Translations under genes and position numbers: made by a program | Shown here: piece after piece, positions 24,048 through 33,879 of the stretch | Numbering within the stretch: the stretch's first letter is position 1 | How the letters are laid out: the number at the start of each line of letters is the position of its first letter | Source: Adiantum capillus-veneris | Taxonomy: Eukaryota; Streptophyta; Polypodiopsida; Polypodiales; Pteridaceae | NCBI GenBank assembly: GCA_014529385.2 | Contig: CM043971.1 | Span: 88,369,340 to 88,433,339 of the forward strand | DNA: 64,000 nt | Direction of reading: 5' to 3' | Notes under the pieces: generated by a model | Seen by the model: only the letters and a program-made list of their open reading frames with translations | The model's database searches: none | Told to the model about the DNA's origin: nothing

Positions 24048-26940
24048 CTATAGGAGAGATTTCTTCCCACTTCTATGATTCTTCATAGGTGCACCAAATT
24101 CAAAGGCTTCCACCACGGGCACATCAGGAGTAGCTTCTATGACCTTCAACCTTTGAGCTGGCTCAGGTGGCTCACTAGGTATAGTTATTGTGGAAACATT
24201 GGAAGAGGGTGTACCTTCAGGCAAAGAGTGAATAGAGACTCCATAACAGGGCATAGATTTGGTAGCCTCCAACCACTCCAACAGATCCTCGTCTAACCCT
24301 TCAAGTGGAGTAGGCTATTCCAATTCAAGGCTGGTTGTTAGAGACAAAGAACTATGTTGCACAACGGGATCCATGCCTCCTTCTGGGCGAATGGGTTGCA
24401 TTGGGGATCCAGGAATATGTATCCACATGGCATCATCTCCCCAATCATGAAGTGCTTTAGTGTGTCACAGCCATGGTCTTCCAATGAGCAAGGGGAATCC
24501 GCCCTCCACCTCTGGAAGACGAACCACAAAAAAATCCAAACTAAAAGTGAAATCTTGTACCTGTAGGGGCACCTTTTCCACTATTCCCATAGGGTATACT
24601 GTCCTCTGGTCGGCCAATGTTACTGTAAAGGGGGCAGGTTGAGTAGGCTGCAGGCCTAAAGCCATCATAGTGAGCTCATGCATCATATTGATGCCAGATC
24701 CACCATCCACAATTACTCCTAAAAATTGCTACCCCAAGATGGACACTGTCAGCCGAGGGCTTCTATAATGAGTGAGGGGAGTAGTGGGATTGGAGATCAT
24801 ATAGGACTCTGATGGTCGCACTAGGAGGTGCCCGCCACCAGGACTTGCTCCAGGGTAAAGTGATTGAATGACAGCAAGGGTGTCACTTCTAAAACTCGCA
24901 TCTAGTCGCAGCATGTCATAGAGGGACACTTGTTGGAAGGTGTTCTTTAAGACTATCTCTGCTGTAAGCTTTTCCTGTTCTACTAGTGGTTTCTCTGGTA
25001 CCTTGATCTTCTGTAGATCGGAAACTGCTTCCAACAAAGCTTCATCAAGATCAGAGAGCAAAGATTTGGATTCATGCTTGCCACTGGGTGATGGCTTGTC
25101 AACAGCTGAAGGCAGGGTATCCACTGTTGGAAGAATGTGTGGGGGAGTTGAACGTGTTGGAATACTAAGACCAAGAGCTGCTCTCTAGGCTCGAGTGAGG
25201 ACACCCAATGGCTCCTCTACCAATTGCAGCTTATTTTAAGGGGTAACCACGTGGGTAGAAGGGGGCGGCTGAGGAACTGTGCTAATTGCTATCAGATTGA
25301 CATTGGGAAAGGTAAACTCATTCTGGCTTTGACTTGGGTTTGAAGCCGTGGATGCATGAAGTTTAGGGCAATCCTTACTGTAGTGATCCTTCATTTCAAG
25401 GCAATGATGGGCAGGGCGGGGACCCTTCGGGCAGAGGGAATTTTCTTTGGTAATGGCCACATTCCCCGCATCCATAGCACAAAATGGGCCGATTCAATGG
25501 GCGAGTCAAAGGGCGAGGTGGTCCTTGCTCCTGGTGCATGGAGTTGGAGGTGGAAGCATAGAAGCTTTGACTGATGAGGGAGCATGGGTATGATAAAAGC
25601 ACTTTGCATACCTTGCATAGGAGGGGCTGTCAATAAAGGTGTGGATGGACACAGGGAGAAACCATGCTGGATGCAGGTGCTGGCCCTTGTTGAAGAGTAG
25701 GACCAAGACTTTGTTGTATTTGTCGCAATCCCTTGAGCTAGTAGCAGTCCTTGTCCTCATGTCCAGCCTTCTCACAAAAGTGGCAGTAAACTTGAAGGGG
25801 GCATTCCTGTGGAGGGTGCCCTGGAGAGCGGCATGAGCTACACCAAACCATAGCCTTAGTCTCTTGCTGAGACTTGAGCTCTTCTAGCTCACGCTTGATC
25901 TACTCCAATGCCTCATGATGTGGAGGCTTCTCTTGTCTAAGAGAGAAGGACCTCTCCTCTTGAAGAGCTCGCTGTAACTTTAGGGCTTCCAGTTCCCTGC
26001 GTAAAGAAGTTAAAGGATCAGAAGGAGTTTCCAAAAATGCTGAGGGCGTCTCTACCTGAGGGGAGTTGGTGAACAGCTTCCTAGCTCCCTCTATCCTAGT
26101 AGCAGTCGCGAAAAACTCCTCCAGCGTGGCATTAGGTCGAAAACTGTCTCGGAGTTTTTGCTGAGAATTTTTGGGAAGATCCTTCTCCACCCACTTCTTA
26201 ACCATAAATTCATCGGGTTGCTGGGGAAGCTTGGCCACCAGAGACTTGGTTTTAGTCACGAGTTCTGCAAAAGTCTCCTCTGGCTAGAGCACCATGTTGG
26301 CCAACTCATCCAACACCTTTTCCTGGTAGTCACCTGGCTTGAATGCTGCATAGAGCTGTTGTCTTAAAGCTGCCCAAGTTGTAAAATGGTTCTCTGCAAA
26401 CTGATTGTACCATTTATTAGCTAAGCCATCTAAGGTAGATGGAAAGAGTACCAAATAAGCATCTTCCTTGTTAAGACCATGACCTCTACAAAGAGATACA
26501 AACCTCCTTGCATGGTCGTCTGCATCTTCTGAAGAGAGTCCCTTGAAGGTAGGAAACTTGATGTTTACCTTGTCCAAAACACTAGCCAACGCCTCCATGG
26601 CCTCTTGCTCATGAGCCCATTGCTCAATAGCATGCTGCAAGAAAATAGGAGAGAGCTTTACTGGGGAAGGTGACCTGGAAGATGTGGATCTGGATGGAGG
26701 AATGGGTGATGTCGTCTGTATGGGTGATGAGGTTGATGGACTTCTACTAGGTACCAAGGGTCGTCTCCTATTGTAGTACTTGAGAGGACTTAGTAGTGTG
26801 CTTTGACGCTCTAATGACCGCCGTGTAAGTGTCATGCAGCAGCCACAAATGCAACCAAAGCTCAACCAAACTTTGGGAAAGAAGACCTTTAACTGCTTTA
26901 ATTGGTTGAAGACAGGTCTAGACTCTACTAGACTAGGCAA
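24048..26940 (-). pseudogene. gag-protease polyprotein of the nested element
   Basis: The minus-strand frame starts near 26940. The retrotransposon gag domain spans about 26640-26290 (PTFKGLSSEDADDHARRFV ... LANKWYNQFAENHFTTW). A charged helical region follows, and then Cys/His clusters: YCHFCEKAGHEDKDC near 25770, CYGCGECGHYQRKF near 25470 and HHCLEMKDHYSKDC near 25400. An aspartic protease follows with VDGGSGINMM near 24710 and LLIGRPWL near 24470. It has D-G-G where most proteases have D-[ST]-G. In-frame stops fall at expected glutamines (VL-stop-PEE, LE-stop-IKR, CY-stop-LKG, ELE-stop-PTP), plus a TGA at an expected arginine (PWL-stop-HTK). Nothing resembling reverse transcriptase follows. 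Confidence 0.82.
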
Positions 26941-27100
26941 GTGACTAGACCTAGGCTCGACCAGGGACGAGGAGGACTGGACCAGGGAGGAGGAGGACTA
27001 GACCAGGGACAAGGGCTGATTGGACCAGGGTGAGAGAGGACTAGACCAGTTGGAATAGGGTGAGAGAGGACCAGACCAGTAGACTACCCAATGCAAGGCA
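26940..27100. repeat. short repeats of GGACTAGACCAG type
   Basis: Near the primer site, variants of GGACTAGACCAGGG and GGTGAGAGAGGACTAGACCAG recur about six times with irregular spacing in the 5' leader of the nested element. Confidence 0.75.
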
Positions 27101-27174
27101 AGGTAGGTGAAGCTAGGTAAAAACCAACTAGCTTCATTGTTTGTATCTCAACAGTGAGTGAGACTTTAGTTGAG

Positions 27175-27192
27175 GTCCCACTGTGATCGCCA
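27175..27192 (-). other. primer binding site of the nested element
   Basis: On the minus strand TGGCGATCACAGTGGGAC begins 13 bp inside the 5' LTR end. It starts with the TGG expected opposite a tRNA CCA end. The tRNA cannot be named from sequence memory. Confidence 0.6.
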
Positions 27193-27205
27193 AAATGAGA
27201 GCACC

Positions 27206-27746
27206 TGTAGCACGGATAGTGTGCCGTGCTCTCTACAGTGGGTGCTCCTCAATGCAATGTGCATGACAATCTCACTCAAAACAGACTGAAAACAAAGGGA
27301 CAATAGATAACAATTGAGCTCACAGAGACACAACAACAGACCAGAACATATGACTCGACTATCTCAAAGAACTGATACAGGCGTTGGCGTGGCAGTACAC
27401 TCAGCTCCAGCCCAGAACTCACAGGTACAATGGGGGTGTCGAGGCTTAGATGTGCAGGGATGGTGAAGACATGTTGTGTGTATAGACTCTCTACCTAAAC
27501 GACGACGAGGGACCATATATGAAGAAGATCCACCAACGGCTCATAAATGTCAGCCACCTAAGTCTATCTCCAACTTGAGTGGTGGTGGTGACCTGGTGGT
27601 GGTGACCTGGCTACGATGTCCACTAGACCGTCCGTATCCCTACCACATGTCAATGCCAGCCCAGAGAGTCCTCGTCTAGTGTGAACCAGACTAGACTAGT
27701 TGTACTACTTGTGTGTCCTGTGAAAGTGACAATGTAGCCTACTACA
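27206..27746 (-). repeat. 5' LTR of the nested gag element
   Basis: TGTAGCACGG...GCCTACTACA, with perfect 5 bp inverted ends. Compared with the other LTR it contains an extra 15 bp tandem copy of GTGGTGGTGACCTGG (27583-27612). Confidence 0.9.
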
Positions 27747-28353
27747 ACAGAAGAATCATAAGAAGTGGCTGCATTGTTGTTACCACCCTTTCTTTGAGTA
27801 GCAATAAAAGACTGAACGCTATCTAGTCTTGTTTTTTCTGGAAAGTGACTCTTGAAACAACAATGTGCACAATGCATCAAACTCGACAACTTTAGGATTT
27901 CCTTGGGTCATGAGTCTACAAGTACTAGCAAAATTCTGGTAAGAATCTAGCAAGCAATCAAGAATAGTCTGCACAAGGGAACTGTCTAAAATGACTTCAC
28001 CTGCAGAAATAAGTTGCTCATTGATATCCTTGAAACCAGCAAGGAAAGTGTCCATGTCATCTTCCTCATGCATAATCTTTGACTCCAGTTCTTTATGTAG
28101 CAATGCAATTTTTTCCTAGTTGCGGCTTGCATAAAGACCAGCCAGAATATCCCAAGGATGTTTTGTAGATTTCACTGAACAAATGTGAGGAGTAATGGTG
28201 TGCTTCAAAGACAACGCAATCATGCACAATATTCCAAATTCCCTTTGGCACAAGAACATGTTGCATTATGTAAGCCCACATAGGGTAATTGTGCCCATCC
28301 AATTTGTCCTTAGTAGCAAACATCTTGAACACATTTGTGTTGTTGTCAGCCAT
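27747..28353 (-). pseudogene. copia gag, N-terminal part (second copy)
   Basis: It starts MADNNTNVFKMFATKDKLDG at 28353, the usual copia gag opening, about 350 bp downstream of the primer site. The UBN2-type region follows (WDILAGLYASRN-like near 28130, HEEDDMDTFLAGFKDINEQL). It shows that the first copia's stop after DINE replaces a glutamine. It is cut at 27747 by the nested element and continues at 22429. It contains at least one frame break near 28100. Confidence 0.88.
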
Positions 28354-28703
28354 GGTAAATGCTGCAGCTGATGTGAGAACTACCCAAAAAGAGAAGAAAC
28401 AAAGCGGGAACAACATGTGCTATATAGCACAAACCGTAGAAGACTGTAAGGCACCTATTATGCAAAAACGGCACTGACAAAGTTTTTTCACAAAATGACA
28501 AAATAGCCTGTGCAATAGTGCCTCTAATGGAAACAGAGACCAAAACGAGCCCAAATTAGAAATCTAAGCAGACCAAGCTCTATGAGCTATCCTTAAATTT
28601 TTGTCGACCTCCTGCAAACGCTTGCCAAATCTCACTGAAATTGGAGAAAGTGAGCAGGTGTGTGCAGGAGCTACTGGTAACTAAGCCCGAGATGACGCAA
28701 CCT

Positions 28704-28715
28704 GCTCTGATACCA
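28704..28715 (-). other. copia primer binding site
   Basis: TGGTATCAGAGC on the minus strand, two bases inside the 5' LTR. This is the usual plant copia site, complementary to the initiator-Met tRNA 3' region. Confidence 0.9.
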
Positions 28716-28717
28716 AT

Positions 28718-28940
28718 TGTTGGAATTAGCAAAAAAAAAACACACACAGCTTGGAGAAGACAAAGGAATCTTAAGGCACACAATAGAGAGTATATTACTT
28801 AGTGTGCAATGAAAAGATAGGTAGCCCTAGAGTGACGGGCGTATATACAATGCACGGAGGAAAAAACCTCCTAAAGAGGGAAAAAATGCCCTGGCGGTCC
28901 TAGTGTGTTCACACACATCACTAACACATGTATGGTAACA
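28718..28940 (-). repeat. copia 5' LTR (second copy)
   Basis: TGTT...AACA ends; it aligns with 4190-4416 in reverse complement. The LTR contains TATA-like TGTATATACGCCC on the minus strand. Confidence 0.9.
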
Positions 28941-29181
28941 CTTTGTTCCCTTTTCTTTGCCGCCCAGTAATTGTGTAAGCAGCCTGTGAACTGCTCGGGA
29001 AACTCTGTTGGATTATGTACTGGTGGGCACGGAGCCGGATCAAGAAAACCTGAAGAAAAAGAGCTCAATGCATGAACATACATCATGAAGAGCCCAGGCA
29101 TCAACAAGACCAAACATGTCACAGACACTCACACACACCCAACTGGTGAGAAGGCTCCATCGTATCTGTAGCCAGAGAGAG

Positions 29182-29244
<63 letters not shown>

Positions 29245-29444
29245 ACTAAGCACACACAATAGAGAACCACACGCAGAGGAAATAAAGGGAATGCACTGTA
29301 GAAACACCACACAGAGAAGGAGAGAAAGGCACTCTGCTCTATGCAAAAACCGCGCAGAGAGAATACCCTAAACCTATAGCTTTGTGCAAAACCCGCACGC
29401 AGAGAAGGAGACAAAGGGGGTGCTCGTACATCCAACACGTCCAA
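28941..29444 (-). other. exon-like stretch beside a GA/GATA microsatellite
   Basis: On the minus strand a good acceptor (CTCTTTTTCTTCAG, ending at 29050) precedes an open stretch GFLDPAPCPPVHNPTEFPEQ... that runs to the copia LTR at 28940. The protein is not recognised. Upstream lies a (GA)n/(GATA)n run at about 29173-29238 and a Ser/Leu-rich frame that exists because of it. This could be an interrupted host exon, but there is no second exon to confirm it. Confidence 0.25.
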
Positions 29445-29576
29445 GAACTACTAGGGGTGGTAAAAAATGCATACCCCTCTTTTTAAAAAAATTCCTCCCA
29501 TCTTCATGACTCATCATTGCGTTTCCTCCCCCAAAAATCAAATATAGACTCAAAAGTTCCCAAAAACTACTTTAAA

Positions 29577-31634
29577 AAGGACTGTCCAAGACATCCCTTT
29601 TTGAACCACCTATACATGCTTTCACCCATTTATGCATACTATAGATGCTTCATAGCTAAATTCTCCCAAATAGCAGGACCACTACATGACTTGACCAATA
29701 AAAATGTTAAGTACATATGGACTGCTAAAGAGAAAAGTTCTTTTGAGAAGCTTAAAGAAAAGCTTACCTCTCAACCCGTACTTACACTATTGGATCTCTC
29801 AAAACCATTTGAGATCTAATGTGATGCTAGCAAAGATTGCCTTGGAGCAATTTTGCTCCAAGAAGGGCATGCCATAACATATTAGAGTCGAAGACTTAAT
29901 TACAACAAGTGAGTATTGGGCATCTGCAAGAAGGAGCTACTAGCTGTCCTACATGCCCTCAACACTTGGGAGCACTATCTATTTGGGGCTCCATTCATCT
30001 TATGAACGAACCACCAAAGTCTTAAGTGCTTCATAATTCAAACCAAGCTCTCCGAAAAACAAATGAGGTGGGCAAATTTTCTCTTGCAATTCAATATTCA
30101 TATTGCTCATATTGTTGGTAAGCATAATCAAGTGGTTGATGCACTATCACGAGGACGATAGAGGGCAAATGTGGTGTCTATAGAAACTCACAGTGATCTA
30201 TCTTCCATGATAGATAGTTACGCTATTGACCCTGATTTTAAAGACATAATGTTAGCCCTTGCCTTAGGAAGAAAGAGGAACCATTCACCTTGCAGGATGG
30301 TTATCTTTTCCATGGCAACAAGCTATGTGTTACTCACTCCCTTCGTGAGAAAGTGATGTATGAATCCCATGATCCTTCCTATGTAGGCATACTAGAGGGA
30401 TTCAACCTACTCTTCAAGGAGTAGAGTTGTATTTTTACTAGCCCACCATGAAAGCGAACATACAAGAGTATGTATCCAAATGTGTGATACGTCAAAAGAC
30501 AAAGTATGATAGAGGGAAGCAACCTGGATTACTCTAGCCATTGCCAATCCCTAAATTTCCATGGGAGAGTATATCCATGAATTTAATCTTTGGATTACCC
30601 AAGTATATCCATGGGAATACAAGAATATGGATAATAGTCGACAAGTTTAGCATGCAAGCACACTGTATTCCTATCAAAAAGACTATTAAGGCACACCAAA
30701 TGGCAACCGTCTTCATATCACAAATTAAAACACCATGGATTGCCAACATCCATCGTGTGAGATAGAGATCCTAAAATGACCACCAATAACTTTTGGAACT
30801 GTCTCTTTGAAATTTAGGTACAAGGTTGAATTTCTCTTTGGCCTATCACCCACAAATGGATGGCCAAAGTGAGATGGCCAACCTTATGATTCTCGATCTA
30901 ATAAAGACTTATGTTACATAAGTAGATCAATGTTCACAATGGGAGAAGTGTCTACCACTTGTATATTATGCATACAATAACACTCTCCATCCTACTATAG
31001 GAAAGGCACCTTTTGACATCATAGAGGGAAGAACTAAAAGGCCCTTGCTACTTAAGGTACATGGGAAGATCTTCGCTGTTGATGAGTATAGCCGAGACCT
31101 ACAAGAATATTTCCAAAAGATTGAGGAGTCTATATCCATCTCCCAGCAAAGGAAAAACGTTGCTACTAACCAGCACAGAAGGGCATTAACGTTCAAAGAA
31201 AATGTTTTGGTCATACTTAAGTTTCGCAAGGCATGATTAAGGCAAACTACGAGAAAAAATCCTACAGGCCCAAAAGTATTCTGCTAAATTAGCGTCCTTT
31301 TCAAATTTTAAGACCAATCAATGAGATGGCCTATCAACTCAAGTTGCCCAACCATTGGCTCATACACAATGATTTTCATGTGAGCCTACTCAAGCCTTAC
31401 AAAGGAGAGCCACCAACAAACCTAATTATTGAAGACCCCCTAGAAATCAAAGATCAAGAAGTGGTGCTACAACCCGAAGTTATCCTTCAACATGAGGACA
31501 AGGTACTGGGACATGGTAAGATTATCCGATGGTATCTTATTAAGTTCAAAATATATCCTTTTGAAGATGCTAAATGGATGCAAGCAACACATCTTAAGGA
31601 TAATATGAACCTTGTCAATGCTACATTAGAGTAA
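29577..31634 (+). pseudogene. Ty3/gypsy RT end, RNase H, integrase and chromodomain-like tail
   Basis: In order on the plus strand: the reverse transcriptase end (IYAYYRCFIAKFSQIAGPLH, about 29620), RNase H (CDASKDCLGAILLQEGHA near 29820; VGKHNQVVDALSRG near 30115), the integrase zinc region and core (PKFPWESISMNLIFGLPKY near 30555, then decayed), and a C-terminal region with QLKLPNHWLIHNDFHVSLLKP near 31340 and VLGHGKIIRWYLIKFKIYPF. The last is the chromodomain-type tail of plant chromoviruses. More than ten stops or shifts. No LTR is recognised on either side. Confidence 0.85.
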
Positions 31635-31639
31635 GCAAA

Positions 31640-32085
31640 TGTAAATGTTTCTTTTAAATGATCAATGTTTTGTCTTATAAGACTAACTCTCTTTTTATTG
31701 TGCACAAATTTAAGTAGTGTGCATGCTTACACTCATTTTTATATTCAAGACGTCTCTCAAACACCAAGTAGAAATTGTCACTCTTTTTTGGAACTATGAT
31801 ATGAACTAAAGAGCAGACATGCTGGCAGCTACGTTTTTGTTAGTGGGTTGCTACCGACGAACATATGTACCATAGGGATCTGGCAGTAACATAATGCCAA
31901 TACTCAGGGAAGTGACTCGGATGGGGCATAGAGACTCTTTGAAATCGTCAATCTCAAGAATTGAACCTAACAAGATAACACAACAACTCCGCAAGCAAAT
32001 CAATCACTCAATGATCAGGGAACTTAGCCTGTGTCCTTTCTCACAACTCTAGGTCATCAGGCTATTTTGGCACTCAAACGAACGT
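31640..32085. other. non-coding stretch, nothing identified
   Basis: A+T-rich sequence after the gypsy relic. If an LTR followed the pol gene, its ends are not visible here. Confidence 0.4.
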
Positions 32086-32159
32086 GAAATGCAACAAAAC
32101 TTTAGGAGGAGGTCTAGGACACCTAGGGGCAATATCTTAGCAAGTCTGGTCGCAATCCA

Positions 32160-32650
32160 GCAAGGTGAGTGCTTGGGAGAAACAAAGGAAGAGTTCCTAA
32201 TGCAAGTGCCAATTATGGGACACAGGCTATATGTTTATGAGAAATTTTCAAACGAAAGTATGCAATGCAAAAGATGGAGTTGATGGGTGCTTCAAGGAAA
32301 AAATGTAGCACATGTGACATCAAAGGATGTCTCAATAGCTTTCATGTTTCCAAGAAGGGTTTTTGATGTAGAAGCTTCTCCACTCATACCTCACTGTGCT
32401 AAGTGTATGAGTGTCTTTTGGACTTCCTCCTTCACTTCACCACTATACTAGAACGGCTTTGACTCTTATGCTTACTTATATCAACATGAGCGACACAACG
32501 TAATTACGCTTAACTCTTCCAACTTGAGCAGTACCTAGAATAACTAAGACTCTTAGATTACAGAGAATGTTACATGAAGGTTTGGGACTAACACCTCGCT
32601 TAGATTACAGAGAATATTACATGAAGGTTTGGGACTAACACCTTAGTTTC
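32160..32650. repeat. dispersed repeat, copy at 62053-62490
   Basis: GGTGAGTGCTTGGG, ATGCAAGTGCCAATTATG, TTTGATGTAGAAGCTTCTCC, CAACATGAGCGACACAACGT and GGGACTAACACCTC occur in the same order at 62053-62490, same orientation, about 85 % alike by eye. In both places a minus-strand W-x-P-K relic lies to the right, so the repeat is likely part of that element. Bases 32552-32645 are two tandem copies of a 47 bp piece that is single at 62 kb. Confidence 0.8.
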
Positions 32651-32678
32651 CCGACTCTAACTATTATGCCATGTATTT

Positions 32679-33780
32679 TTAATGGCAACTTGGAAGTACC
32701 TGTTCAAGGCCAAAAACCCAATTCCATAAGTTTTGGAAATTTAGGCCTCTTCCATTGTGTTGGTCTTTGGATGCCACCATTTTGTTGAGTAGGTTGTCAA
32801 ATTTTAGCTCCTCTTGACTTGCTTGTCGTATGTTCCCACTCCTTTGTGAAACAAGTCCTTCAGCTCTTATAGGGTCTGGTGCAGCCTTTGCTTTATCTTG
32901 CACGACAAGCGATTGTTGAGATGTGTGGTTTCTGTGTGATTGAGTTTCCACGAGCGATTTGGAACCCATCTTGTTTTTGGTCCTGGTGTGACTATCTTTG
33001 GCATTTTACCTTCTTCTATAATTTGATGGACACTAGGCTTTGGTATCCAGACCTGATAATTTTCCCTTGTAAAAGCCTTGCTTTTGAAGTTGAAGATGAG
33101 GTATCCATCTGGAGGTTGTCATAGCCTTGGTTGCAATTGGATTTTGTTGGTTCTTGGTTGTCATTGCTTGTCTTTGGGTAGAAGCTTGTGCTGTATGATT
33201 TCTCTTGGTTGTTCCAAATTGAGCTACAATTTTTGGTAACCATATTTGAGTGTTACCTGCATAAAATCCTTGTGCTTTGAGTAGCTTGACTGGAATCATC
33301 CGCTGCTTCAACTGTTTGTGTTGGGTAGCTTCTCCAAGGTTTGACTTTGGTACACAAACTTGTCGCATTGTTTGTTGCTTTGATCTTGTCTTTTGCCTAT
33401 TGTTGTTGTTTTTTCTCCTGCTTGAATTGTTTGTCTTGTGTTGATAGCACATCTTGTTTTTTGTAGAACGCATTGGTTGAGGTGAGAAGGTCCAGGATGA
33501 TACTTTAGGATTTTTGGCCCAAACATTAGCGTTTCCTTGGAAGTAGCCCTGAGCTGTGATTGACTCGTTTGATGCTACCCACCCTATCACTTTATGTTGT
33601 TGAGGTTGAACTGGTGTTTGTTGTATCCAAAGTGGTTCTTTGACATGGATGTGTTCTTTGGATACTAGGACTTGATTGATTCTCGTTGGCTTCTTTTGGA
33701 TTCTTTTTTGTGATGGAAACTTTGGTTGATAGACTTTTTGTTTCGGTTTCTCATCTTCCTAGAGACTGATCTTTAAACAT
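32679..33780 (-). pseudogene. W-x-P-K repeat protein, copy 2
   Basis: A long minus-strand frame (33750-33033) reads a Lys/Gln-rich protein with repeated units: PLWIQQTP, GWVASNES, AQGYFQGNANVWAKN, RQVCVPKS, AQGFYAGNTQIWLPK, SRWIPHL and KQGFYKGK. After a frameshift near 33060 another QVWIPK can be read. The full unit looks like Q-G-[FY]-x-x-G-N-x-x-[IV]-W-x-P-K. A separate Gln/Ser-rich piece follows at 32969-32679. I know of no named family. The frame may belong to a retroelement gag, a host gene, or an uncharacterised element. Confidence 0.5.
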
Positions 33781-33879
33781 GTTTTATTAAATTCAGATTC
33801 AAACACTAGAGGAGAGAAGCAACTACCCCAAGGATTGGTATTGGTGCCGTGTCTCAATTGTTGCAGCTAAAAAATAGTT

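Larger units (their letters stand above)
22430..27746 (-). mobile_element. non-autonomous gag-protease LTR retrotransposon nested in copia
   Basis: Direct LTRs (22430-22950 and 27206-27746) with TGTAG...CTACA ends flank an interior with gag and protease but no reverse transcriptase, RNase H or integrase. The primer site is next to the right LTR, so the element reads on the minus strand. It sits inside copia gag: minus-strand copia reads ...CTTATGATTCTTCTGT up to 27747 and resumes TCTACTTGTGG at 22429, giving an imperfect 5 bp target duplication (TCTGT/TCTAC). The structure matches the plant class called TR-GAG. LTR divergence is roughly 7-8 % by eye, so it is much older than the gypsy element at 52.6 kb. 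Confidence 0.88.
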
